Positions 16,773 to 23,971 of a DNA stretch of 64,000 nt are shown in pieces (position 1 is the first letter of the stretch; every line of letters begins with the position of its first letter). The DNA is taken from contig NZ_MSPQ01000001.1 of NCBI RefSeq assembly GCF_001936475.1, positions 434,001-498,000 on the forward strand. The letters run 5' to 3'. The translations under genes and the position numbers were made by a program. Origin of the DNA: Algoriphagus marinus. GTDB lineage: Bacteria; Bacteroidota; Bacteroidia; Cytophagales; Cyclobacteriaceae. A model generated the notes under the pieces. It was not told the DNA's origin. It made no database searches and saw only the letters and a list, made by a program, of their open reading frames with translations.

Positions 16773-18726
16773 GAATGAATTAGTGTTCAGATATCTTATT
16801 TTTTCCTTGGTTACTTTTTGGATGTGGGGCTGTCAAATGGAAATTCTCGAAGAGAGTCTTCCTGAAACAGAAACAACCGTTCAAGCCGAAGGGCTTTTTC
16901 AAGTACAGTCTGTAAACAAAACGCTGCTCAATTCTCTCGGCAAGAAAATGAGTAAACAAACAGGATTCAATGTGATTGAATCCGCCCAACAAAGAGCGCT
17001 GTCAGACTTTATATTTGATCTTGACGCTTCCCTTCTTACTACTGATACTTTAAACCGGCGAACCTACACCGTTCCTTTTCTCGAAAAAGGGGATAATTAC
17101 AGCACCTTTAATCTGGTGATGGTTGCTGACAGTGTGGACAATGTATTGGATCAGTATGTTTTAGAATATTCATTTGACAGTATCCAATACCAAACTTACC
17201 AGCAAACCAACGATCTATTATCAGCTGGAGTGACCATCAACCGATTTCCTTTTTCTAGTTTTTTTAATGATTCCAGCCCAGGCTTTCTCGAGCGATGTGA
17301 TGGGGTTTATGATGCCAATGGAGATCCTATCACTTGTGATCAGGTGACCATAGACTATGGATCTGGAGGAGGTGGAGGAGAAGGTTCGGGAGGAACAGCT
17401 TGGATTACGCCGGGAGGTTCCACTAGTGGTGATGGTGGCTCCACAGGCTCAGGTAGTGGGTCATCAGGGTCGGGTAGCCCATCTTCAGGAGGTGGATATG
17501 GAGGTACCTCGTGTAGTTGGACGTTTACAACTGAAGTTGTAGGGCATAATTATGGTGGAAGCTATTGCGAACCTGATCAAGAAATTACAGTCCTAGTTTT
17601 AACCATCACATGTGGTTCAGATCCGTATAGCCGAAAAAACAATGCTCCAGAAGGGCTGATGACCTGCATGGATTGCAGTGTTTCTGATTTTGGTTCTCCT
17701 GCTTTTACAAAGACTCGGAACGCTGTTTATATAGACAATATACTTTCGGATTTTGCACTTACAGATTGGCACATGGCCTATCTGAGTGATATTAAAAATA
17801 ATGTCTTCGCAGATGAATATAGAGCATTCCTCCAAGCCCAAGCCAACCTAGACCAAAAGGCGGCCTTTATTACGTTGACTGCACAAATGGAAGGTGTTTT
17901 GACTGGTCAAATGACTCAGAATTTTGCGCGATCTATTGATAATTTGGTGGCTGCGGATCTTTCGAATCCCGCAATTTTCCATTTATTCAGCACCTACTTT
18001 TCAGCAAGAGCAGCATTTCTTAAACTAAGTAACCCTCAAAAATATTATAAGAATCCTAGCGGCAACCTAAATGATCCTAATAATATAAATGGGTTGGTTC
18101 TTTTCTATGATACATTTAGTGAGGCCCTCCACTGGACTCTAGATGTTATTGGTCTTGTTCCATTTTTAGGGGAGCCGGCAGATTTGTTGAGTGCAGGGTT
18201 TTATGTTCTTGAAGGGGATGGTGTTAATGCCACTATTTCACTAGCATCAACAATCCCAATCTTAGGAACGGCTACTTCCGGCACAAAAATGGTCATGAAA
18301 ATAGTAGCATCTGATATTCAAACTAAACAAACTATTAGGTGGATTGTTGGTGCAGATGGAACTATTACTTTTGGGACTAATAAGCTAAGAAAAATGTTTC
18401 CTGAAATATTGACTAGTGAACATGCTCATCACATAATTCCAAAAGAAGAAATAATTCAGCGTCATCCAGTGGTTCAAAGAGCTGCAAGATCTCAGAATGC
18501 ATTTCATTTACATGATCGACTTAATGGATTACCAGTTGAAGCTAGTAGAAATACAAATCATCCAGATTATACTAACCTTATTTACAATAAATTGCAACAA
18601 ATTAATAGTAGTAGAAATCAAAATAAATCAAATGAATGGTTTTATGATCAATTAATGATTTTCATCGAAGAAGCAAAGGCTGCTATCAATGCTACAAAGG
18701 AACCTATTAATAAGATTACCTTCTAA
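16723..18726 (+). CDS. Polymorphic toxin: lipoprotein with C-terminal AHH (HNH/Endo VII-like) nuclease domain
   Basis: 667 aa. Residues 2-15 come from the octanucleotide tract and form a Lys-rich n-region; the hydrophobic core follows and the lipobox ends at C37 (WMWGC). After an unknown domain (about 40-205) comes a Gly/Ser-rich linker (about 211-262) and a Cys-containing segment. A hydrophobic pre-toxin-like stretch (VIGLVPFLGEPADLLSAGFY, about 471-490, and SLASTIPILG) precedes the tip. The tip has HAHH at 567-570 followed by IIPKEE, then FHLHDRLNGLP, matching the AHH nuclease family of polymorphic toxins. It probably cuts nucleic acid of competitors; that is inference from the family. Immunity-like gene starts on its stop codon. 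The delivery route is unknown, and no T9SS or T6SS marker is fused. Confidence 0.8.
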   Translation: MKTQKHKNTKTQKHKFLNELVFRYLIFSLVTFWMWGCQMEILEESLPETETTVQAEGLFQVQSVNKTLLNSLGKKMSKQTGFNVIESAQQRALSDFIFDLDASLLTTDTLNRRTYTVPFLEKGDNYSTFNLVMVADSVDNVLDQYVLEYSFDSIQYQTYQQTNDLLSAGVTINRFPFSSFFNDSSPGFLERCDGVYDANGDPITCDQVTIDYGSGGGGGEGSGGTAWITPGGSTSGDGGSTGSGSGSSGSGSPSSGGGYGGTSCSWTFTTEVVGHNYGGSYCEPDQEITVLVLTITCGSDPYSRKNNAPEGLMTCMDCSVSDFGSPAFTKTRNAVYIDNILSDFALTDWHMAYLSDIKNNVFADEYRAFLQAQANLDQKAAFITLTAQMEGVLTGQMTQNFARSIDNLVAADLSNPAIFHLFSTYFSARAAFLKLSNPQKYYKNPSGNLNDPNNINGLVLFYDTFSEALHWTLDVIGLVPFLGEPADLLSAGFYVLEGDGVNATISLASTIPILGTATSGTKMVMKIVASDIQTKQTIRWIVGADGTITFGTNKLRKMFPEILTSEHAHHIIPKEEIIQRHPVVQRAARSQNAFHLHDRLNGLPVEASRNTNHPDYTNLIYNKLQQINSSRNQNKSNEWFYDQLMIFIEEAKAAINATKEPINKITF

Positions 18727-19460
18727 TGAATTACTTTGAAATCAAGACGTATACTCCCCGAGGAGGAAAAGGAGAATTCATAAAGGATTATCACTACATC
18801 GGATCAGTTTTAAGCGAATCATTTCTTGGAAACCTCAATCCCTATGCAAAGATTGATATCCACCCTGTAATTCCAACCGTGGAGATCGGGGCAGGCTATT
18901 CCATTCCTGACATCCTAATACCTGGTGGCCCTATTTCTGGGAGATTTATTTTGTCCTCTTTATTGAAAAAAATCTTAGATAGTTATGGCGCAGAAAGGTT
19001 AATTCAATACTTTCCAATTAAAATAATTCAAGAAGGAAAGTCATTTAATGATTATTGGATTACTCAATTTCTATCTTTTGACAATAGTCTTCTAGATTTT
19101 AGTAAATGTGTTTTCACTGAAAAAATCACTATTTATGAAAGCAATGGTTATGTAATAACTAAACGTACTACTCAAAATCATGAAAGGACTTTTGAATCTG
19201 AGGAAGAACTTTCTAATCGAATGGATGAGCTTTATGAAGAAGGTAATTCAATTTCTTATAAAAATCTCTATATCTATGACTCTTGCAATCTAGATATCGT
19301 TCTAATTGAAGATAATTTGTGTCAGGGTATTATCGTATCTGAAAATCTCAAATCTAAATTGGAGCAAATTGATTTCAAAGGTATCGAATTCAAACCTCTG
19401 AAAATCCCCGATGAAGAATGGTACGGTCCAAATGGACTCCGAAAGCAGTTCTATAATTAA
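18726..19460 (+). CDS. Putative immunity protein for the AHH toxin (Imm11/DUF1629- or Imm43-like)
   Basis: 244 aa. Its ATG shares the last base of the toxin stop (1-bp overlap), the standard toxin-immunity coupling. It has no signal peptide, as expected for a cytoplasmic protector. The second half has YWITQFLSFDNSLLDFSK and the C-terminal GIEFKPLKIPDEEWYGPNGL pattern. The C-terminal GIEF-PL shape is like Imm11/DUF1629 proteins, but the exact family is uncertain. It is a clear paralogue of the gene at 19766: order, spacing and the last 25 residues match. A hairpin with a T-rich loop follows. Confidence 0.65.
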   Translation: MNYFEIKTYTPRGGKGEFIKDYHYIGSVLSESFLGNLNPYAKIDIHPVIPTVEIGAGYSIPDILIPGGPISGRFILSSLLKKILDSYGAERLIQYFPIKIIQEGKSFNDYWITQFLSFDNSLLDFSKCVFTEKITIYESNGYVITKRTTQNHERTFESEEELSNRMDELYEEGNSISYKNLYIYDSCNLDIVLIEDNLCQGIIVSENLKSKLEQIDFKGIEFKPLKIPDEEWYGPNGLRKQFYN

Positions 19461-19463
19461 TGC

Positions 19464-19498
19464 GGAATCCAGCCCAGAGCTTTTTTGGGCTGGATTTT
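19464..19498. repeat. Hairpin with T-rich loop, copy 1
   Basis: AATCCAGCCC (19466-19475) pairs with GGGCTGGATT (19487-19496); the loop holds six T. The T-run lies in the loop, not after the stem, so a classic terminator is doubtful, though the stem is strong. The same element follows the second immunity-like gene at 20492. Confidence 0.7.
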
Positions 19499-19769
19499 AA
19501 AATATCAACCTACAAACAATCCAGTCGTCCAAAAAGCAGCTGAATGGGGTTTTCACATGAATGAATCCTTAAATGGCATTCCTGTTATAAAATCGAGAAA
19601 TCAACCTAATCATAACGTTTACAATAATTATATTGAACAAAAACTTAATTTCATTCAAAAGAATTCTCCAGCTGACAAGTGGCATAAGGAATTAGTAATA
19701 CTTATTAATAAAGCCAAAGCTGCAATTGAGTCAACGGATGTTCATTTAGACTTAATTACTTTTCGATGA
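19485..19769 (+). pseudogene. Orphan toxin C-terminal fragment (AHH-toxin tip remnant)
   Basis: The open frame of 94 codons aligns with the last ~85 residues of the toxin: NNPVVQKAA against RHPVVQRAA, FHMNESLNGIPV against FHLHDRLNGLPV, and AKAAIESTDVHLDLITF against AKAAINATKEPINKITF. It lacks the AHH motif, signal peptide and all upstream domains, and its only start-like codon is a TTG inside the preceding hairpin. It is therefore best read as a displaced tip cassette, a known habit of polymorphic toxin loci. It overlaps the next immunity-like start by 4 bp, keeping the toxin-immunity junction. Confidence 0.75.
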
Positions 19770-20485
19770 ACTATTACCAAATGTTACATGCTCCTTTGGA
19801 TTTAATCAAAAAGTATGTTGAAAAATGTCATGTAAAAGATCCGAGATTTATTGGGCAGCATGACAATCACTCAATGATGGAATTTGAACCAATAATTTCA
19901 GATATCATCTTAAATGAAGGACAGAGGATTCCCGATTATTTTTCAGCCGGAGGCATGCTGTCTCCTAGAAAAATAGTCTCTACCCGCCTTAAATCTTTGT
20001 TAGAGAAAAACAGTGAGATGGAATGTATTGAATTTTTCCCGATTACACTTTTTCAAAGTAAGGGGAAAGTTGAAGGTTATTGGATTACAAATTTTGTTTC
20101 TTTTTCGGATGAATCTTTGGATTTTGAAAGAAGTACTTTCCATGTGATTACAAATACACCCATAAAAAATAAATACGGAGTTTATATAGATTCTTCTAGC
20201 AATTCAGAAATTCTAAAATTCAAGAATTTATCCGAATTTCTTCAAATACAAAAGGAAGGTTGGGGAATTGGAGTTGTAATTAATTCTGATAAACTATGGA
20301 TAAAAGATTCAGAGAAACGGCCTCTTTTGCTATTTGATAAAGTACCGGTTCTCGATATAATAGTCTCAGAGGACTTGAAAAAACATTTAGAGAACTTTGG
20401 TTTTCAAGGCATTGAATTCAAACCTCTAGAAATGCCAGACGAAGAATGGTACGGTCCAAATGGACTCCGAAAGCAATTTTATTAA
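19766..20485 (+). CDS. Second putative immunity protein, paired with the orphan toxin tip
   Basis: 239 aa, overlapping the orphan tip by 4 bp (ATGA). It is a paralogue of the gene at 18726: both begin MNY, share the central YWIT-F-SF segment, and end in IEFKPL-(K/E)-(I/M)-PDEEWYGPNGL. The middle part has diverged strongly, as expected for immunity proteins matched to different toxin tips. No signal peptide or membrane segment. The start is fixed by the overlap. Its cognate toxin is probably a former or alternative tip of the gene at 16723. Confidence 0.65.
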   Translation: MNYYQMLHAPLDLIKKYVEKCHVKDPRFIGQHDNHSMMEFEPIISDIILNEGQRIPDYFSAGGMLSPRKIVSTRLKSLLEKNSEMECIEFFPITLFQSKGKVEGYWITNFVSFSDESLDFERSTFHVITNTPIKNKYGVYIDSSSNSEILKFKNLSEFLQIQKEGWGIGVVINSDKLWIKDSEKRPLLLFDKVPVLDIIVSEDLKKHLENFGFQGIEFKPLEMPDEEWYGPNGLRKQFY

Positions 20486-20491
20486 TAATAT

Positions 20492-20525
20492 GGAATCCAG
20501 CCCGGATTTTTTTGGGCTGGATTCC
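20492..20525. repeat. Hairpin with T-rich loop, copy 2
   Basis: GGAATCCAGCCC (20492-20503) pairs perfectly with GGGCTGGATTCC (20514-20525) around a loop of GGA plus seven T. Together with about 40 bp of preceding coding DNA it is almost identical to the end of the first immunity-like gene, so the 3' module has been duplicated. Confidence 0.75.
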
Positions 20526-20544
20526 CTTTCCAAAAAAGAAGCTT

Positions 20545-21030
20545 ATGCAACGAAATACTTGGCCTAGTCTGGAAGAATGGGTAGAATCTGAAAAAGATCT
20601 CAAGGAAAAAATAACTGAACTCTATGAATCCGACCGTCCTGCAGAAGAGCAAGCTCGGGAAGCCCTCCACTATCTAGTTGAACACTATGAATTGCCTCAA
20701 ACTCCTATGGATATAGAAGATCGGGAGTGGGAGGATGCCGGTGATTCATTTTACCTGCCGATTTCGATGTTTGAACAGATTGCCCAGCTTCGGTTTGTAG
20801 AGCCTGAGAATAACGATCCCCGGTATTTGGTGCTCAACTCAGCCTATTTGATCAAGCACAAGCTTCATATTGATATGTCTCAGGAGCTGGGGGAGTTTTT
20901 GGGTGAAGAGGATCTTCAAGGTTTAGGTTATCGAGGCGAAGACATCTTGGAAGCGGAGCTGATTCCTGTCAAAAAAGGAGAAAGTTGGGCTGATTTAGGG
21001 TGTCGCTTTTTTGCCAAAGAAGTGGTATGA
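20545..21030 (+). CDS. Hypothetical acidic protein downstream of the toxin-immunity array
   Basis: 161 aa from the ATG at 20545, just after the hairpin; the frame is open further upstream but that part overlaps the immunity gene and the hairpin. The protein is rich in Glu/Asp and Trp, with no signal peptide or membrane helix. Segments such as NTWPSLEEWVESEKDLKEKI and a C-terminal RGEDILEAELIPVKKGESW are visible, but I recognise no family. Its place in the array and its cytoplasmic, acidic nature would fit an additional immunity protein. That is only inference. A terminator follows. Confidence 0.55.
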   Translation: MQRNTWPSLEEWVESEKDLKEKITELYESDRPAEEQAREALHYLVEHYELPQTPMDIEDREWEDAGDSFYLPISMFEQIAQLRFVEPENNDPRYLVLNSAYLIKHKLHIDMSQELGEFLGEEDLQGLGYRGEDILEAELIPVKKGESWADLGCRFFAKEVV

Positions 21031-21054
21031 ACTATTCAAACGGTTAGTAGATAG

Positions 21055-21079
21055 AGCCGGTGGAAATGCCGGTTTTTTC
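21055..21079 (+). terminator. Intrinsic terminator closing the toxin-immunity region
   Basis: AGCCGG (21055-21060) pairs with CCGGTT around TGGAAATG, followed by T. A degenerate CAGCTATCGG repeat segment lies just downstream (about 21107-21117). Confidence 0.75.
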
Positions 21080-21160
21080 TATGTTGTTCCTTCACCGATT
21101 TCCAACGGCAGCTATCGGAAACCTTGATACTGGCATCTTATCCAAAAAAAGAAAATCTTA

Positions 21161-22285
21161 CTACCCATTAACCTTTCTCACAATCCCCTCAAAAATCCGT
21201 ACGCCAGTTTCAATCAATTCATCCGGAAAATCATAAGTTCCCTCATGCAATTGGGGACAATCTTCTCCTGCCCCTAATCCAAATAAAAACGCCGGACATG
21301 CCTGAGAAAAAAGCCCAAAATCCTCTGACCAACGAAAAGGTTCTTGCTTTTCCGTCAAACTAAGCCCAAGATTTTGAGCAACTTTTTCCACTATGTTGTA
21401 AAGCGTAGGATCATTAACCGAGACGGCAAATTGCTCCACAAAGCCGAAGTCGACTTTCAGGCTTTCCGAATTGGCTACTGCAAGGGCCTTTTCCTTTACC
21501 TTTTCAATTAATCCATCCAAATCCTGCTGATCAAAAGCCCGTAAGGTCATGCTCAGACTCCCTTTTCCCGCGCTCGTTCCGAAAGCTAAACTTCCCAGTT
21601 CAGCATGAATGAGCGTAAGCAATGCAAATCCTTTTGACTGCTTGGCCAGCCTGGGCAATTCTTGAATTAGCTCAGCCAATGCCTTAGCTGGGTTAATTCC
21701 AGCCTCAGGATGCGCAGAGTGGGAGGTTTTGCCGGTCAGAGAAATGGTCATTCCAGTGCTTCCCGCCGCAAAAGTTCCCTTTCGCATCACAATCTGATGC
21801 ATTGGGTAACCCGGTAGATTATGCAGGGCAAAGGCAAAATCAGGACTGATCTGCTTAAATCTGGGATCTGCTAAAATTGCTTTCGCACCATCTCCTGTTT
21901 CCTCCGCAGGTTGAAAGAGAAGAATGACTTCCCCAGATTCAGGCCTATTTGCTGCTAGTTTTTCTCCTAATCCGCAGATAATTGTCATATGACCATCGTG
22001 TCCGCATAGGTGCCCTTTACCTAAAATCTGGCTTTGGTAAGGACTTTTCTTCAGATCCTCGATCGGCAATGCATCTAATTCACATCGGAATAGCAAGCGT
22101 TTTCCAGGCTTCTCTCCTTTGAAAATAAAGGCTAATCCCGTTCCTCCAAGCTGTGTAATGATATGATCAGGGTTCAGTGCTTGAAAAAATTCTAAAATCC
22201 GTTCTGCTGTTTGGTGTTCTTCAAATGCAACCTCAGGCTGTCTGTGGAGGCTTTTTCGCAAGTCGATCAATTCGGATAGGGGCAT
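21161..22285 (-). CDS. M20 family amidohydrolase (N-acyl-amino acid or related aminoacylase)
   Basis: 374 aa, the normal length for the M20D group. LRKSLHRQPE is at residues 9-18, the metal site CGHDGH at 94-99, the second metal/catalytic pair EE at 128-129 (QPAEETG), and the histidine of the dimerisation domain in TSHSAHPEAG. The enzyme removes acyl groups from amino acids or hydrolyses similar amides using two metal ions, in the cytoplasm (no signal peptide). The substrate is not certain: hippurate, IAA-amino acid and N-acetyl-diaminopimelate hydrolases all share this fold. Divergent from the small CxxC protein at 22429. Confidence 0.9.
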   Translation of the reverse strand: MPLSELIDLRKSLHRQPEVAFEEHQTAERILEFFQALNPDHIITQLGGTGLAFIFKGEKPGKRLLFRCELDALPIEDLKKSPYQSQILGKGHLCGHDGHMTIICGLGEKLAANRPESGEVILLFQPAEETGDGAKAILADPRFKQISPDFAFALHNLPGYPMHQIVMRKGTFAAGSTGMTISLTGKTSHSAHPEAGINPAKALAELIQELPRLAKQSKGFALLTLIHAELGSLAFGTSAGKGSLSMTLRAFDQQDLDGLIEKVKEKALAVANSESLKVDFGFVEQFAVSVNDPTLYNIVEKVAQNLGLSLTEKQEPFRWSEDFGLFSQACPAFLFGLGAGEDCPQLHEGTYDFPDELIETGVRIFEGIVRKVNG

Positions 22286-22428
22286 AAAATATTTTTTCTT
22301 TTCCCAAATGTAAAGTCCTAAGCTTCAGTTGGAATCATTTTTGAGTAAAAATTCCTGATCAAACTGCTGAACTTTTTCAAGTTTGATGACTATTTTAAAC
22401 TTTCATTACCCACCAAAACAACCAAATC

Positions 22429-22605
22429 ATGAGTGAAATCCAACAGAACGAATTGCGAGCTCAAATTGAGCAATTAAGATCTCAACTTACTGGTGATATG
22501 TTTGCCGATATGGAAACAAGAGATAAGATTCACAACCTTGAAATGCAACTGAATGGTACCAAGCCAGGCGGTCAATACATCGATTGTGTAGGCTGCGGTA
22601 GTTAA
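22429..22605 (+). CDS. Small conserved-looking coiled-coil protein with C-terminal CxxC
   Basis: 58 aa, encoded by an uninterrupted frame from ATG at 22429 to TAA at 22603-22605. Residues 3-45 are a helical, Gln/Glu/Leu-rich, probably coiled-coil stretch (NELRAQIEQLRSQL, DKIHNLEMQLNG), and the end reads IDCVGCGS with a CxxC pair. It lies just before the pseudouridine synthase (10-bp gap) and is probably cotranscribed with it. The composition and the CxxC end look like a real small protein, perhaps metal- or thiol-active, but no function is known to me. Confidence 0.7.
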   Translation: MSEIQQNELRAQIEQLRSQLTGDMFADMETRDKIHNLEMQLNGTKPGGQYIDCVGCGS

Positions 22606-22615
22606 TTCTAAGATT

Positions 22616-23230
22616 TTGTCGCGCTATTTTATCATTTACAAACCTTTTGGGGTAGTTACCCAATTTAGCGGAGAGGAGCCGACACTGGCTTCTCTTTTTG
22701 CTTTTCCCAAGTCGGTCTACCCAGTCGGGAGATTAGACAAGGATAGTGAGGGATTGCTAATCATCACCGATGATAAATTTTTGAATAATCAATTGCTCAA
22801 TCCTCGATTTGGACATCAGCGAACCTATTATGCACAAGTGGAGGGCGTACCAGAAACTGAAGCCTTGAAGCGGTTGGGCAAAGGTGTTACCATCAATGTA
22901 GATGGCCGAGATTATGAAACCAAGCCTGCGATTGCAAAACTGTTAGATCCGATTCCTTCCTTACCGGATCGGGATCCACCGATTCGATATCGGGCGACAA
23001 TTCCCGATACCTGGATTTCTCTGACTTTGATTGAGGGTAAAAACCGACAAGTACGAAAGATGACTGCTGCAGTCGGACATCCCACACTTCGACTGGTCAG
23101 ATGGTCCATGGAAAAAATCACGATTGAAGGCTTTGAAGTCGGCGAAGTTCGTGAAATGGATCAGGAATCGGTTTATCATAAGTTGGGTTTGACGGGCTTC
23201 CGAAAAACTGGAGGAGGAAGGAAGTTTTAG
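22616..23230 (+). CDS. RluE/RsuA-type rRNA pseudouridine synthase
   Basis: 204 aa, starting with TTG at 22616 (SRYFIIYKPFG follows, the usual family N-terminus; no ATG fits). The catalytic block GRLDKDSEGLL puts the nucleophile at D41. NRQVRKM at about residue 141 is the conserved C-terminal motif. There is no S4 domain, which fits the RluE group, whose E. coli member modifies U2457 of 23S rRNA. The length is close to that family. It is cotranscribed with the small CxxC protein. Downstream lies the GxxExxY element. Confidence 0.9.
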   Translation: MSRYFIIYKPFGVVTQFSGEEPTLASLFAFPKSVYPVGRLDKDSEGLLIITDDKFLNNQLLNPRFGHQRTYYAQVEGVPETEALKRLGKGVTINVDGRDYETKPAIAKLLDPIPSLPDRDPPIRYRATIPDTWISLTLIEGKNRQVRKMTAAVGHPTLRLVRWSMEKITIEGFEVGEVREMDQESVYHKLGLTGFRKTGGGRKF

Positions 23231-23242
23231 GCAACTTTTTTC

Positions 23243-23779
23243 AACACAGAGACACAGAGCACGCTGAGAATACCACAGAGATAATTGGTACCATTGGTTA
23301 GTCATTCACCACTCTCTTTAAGCCATCTACCAACTTTGGCACATTAAAATTAATTAGCAATCCAAGTCTGAACCCCCCTAGTCTCAAATAGGTAAGTGTT
23401 TGAGCTAAATGAATATTTGCCAATTCCTCAACTGCTTTAATTTCTATAATGATTCTATCTTCAACCAAAAGATCCAATCGATAGCCAGCTTCGAGTTTAA
23501 TACCCTTGAAAACAACAGGCAAGGTGACTTGGGTCTCTACTTTTAAATTTTGAGTTCTTAACTCATGTGCCAAACAAAATTCGTATGCACTTTCCAATAA
23601 ACCTGGCCCAAGTTGCTTATGTACTTCAATTGCTCCGCCGATTATTTTTGAGGTAATTTCATTTTCATTCATAGGAACTAAACTAACAACTATTTAGAAT
23701 TTCTGATATATAGTTGATAATGAATTGTGTAAAAACAACTTTCTCTGTGAAACCTCAGTGCTCTCTGTGGCTCTGTGGT
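23243..23779. repeat. Imperfect terminal inverted repeats (CACAGAG-rich, about 40 bp) framing the GxxExxY gene
   Basis: The left arm at 23243-23283 (ACACAGAGACACAGAG ... CACAGAGA) and the reverse complement of the right arm at 23740-23779 (CCACAGAGCCACAGAG ... CACAGAGA) align over almost their whole length with a few mismatches and gaps. Only the GxxExxY gene lies between them, so the whole is a compact unit of about 540 bp. The DNA from 23780 to 23971 shows no gene. Confidence 0.75.
23298..23672 (-). CDS. GxxExxY family protein (PD-(D/E)xK nuclease-like)
   Basis: 124 aa, the family length. The defining motif G24-L-L-E27-S-A-Y30 is intact. The PD-(D/E)xK-like core is visible as D68 (YRLDLLV) and E77-I-K79 ([10 protein letters not shown]), so the catalytic residues seem kept. 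The family is widespread in multi-copy form in Bacteroidota, Chlorobi, Cyanobacteria and others; its biological role is unknown. It lies between CACAGAG inverted repeats, which suggests spread as a small repeat-bounded cassette. Confidence 0.9.
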   Translation of the reverse strand: MNENEITSKIIGGAIEVHKQLGPGLLESAYEFCLAHELRTQNLKVETQVTLPVVFKGIKLEAGYRLDLLVEDRIIIEIKAVEELANIHLAQTLTYLRLGGFRLGLLINFNVPKLVDGLKRVVND

Positions 23780-23971
23780 AAAGAAATTCAGTGCCACAAA
23801 TAATTCAAGCCTTAATAATTAGGTTATAAAAGTGTCCTAAATGTCTTCCTCTTAAAAAATCATAAAATTCCCTTAGAAATCAGGCTTTACCGCTTGGAAG
23901 ATTTAAGATTGTTGGTTGGAGCAAAAACTCCTATTTTAGAGCTCGAATACTAATCCAAAACGATTCATTCC

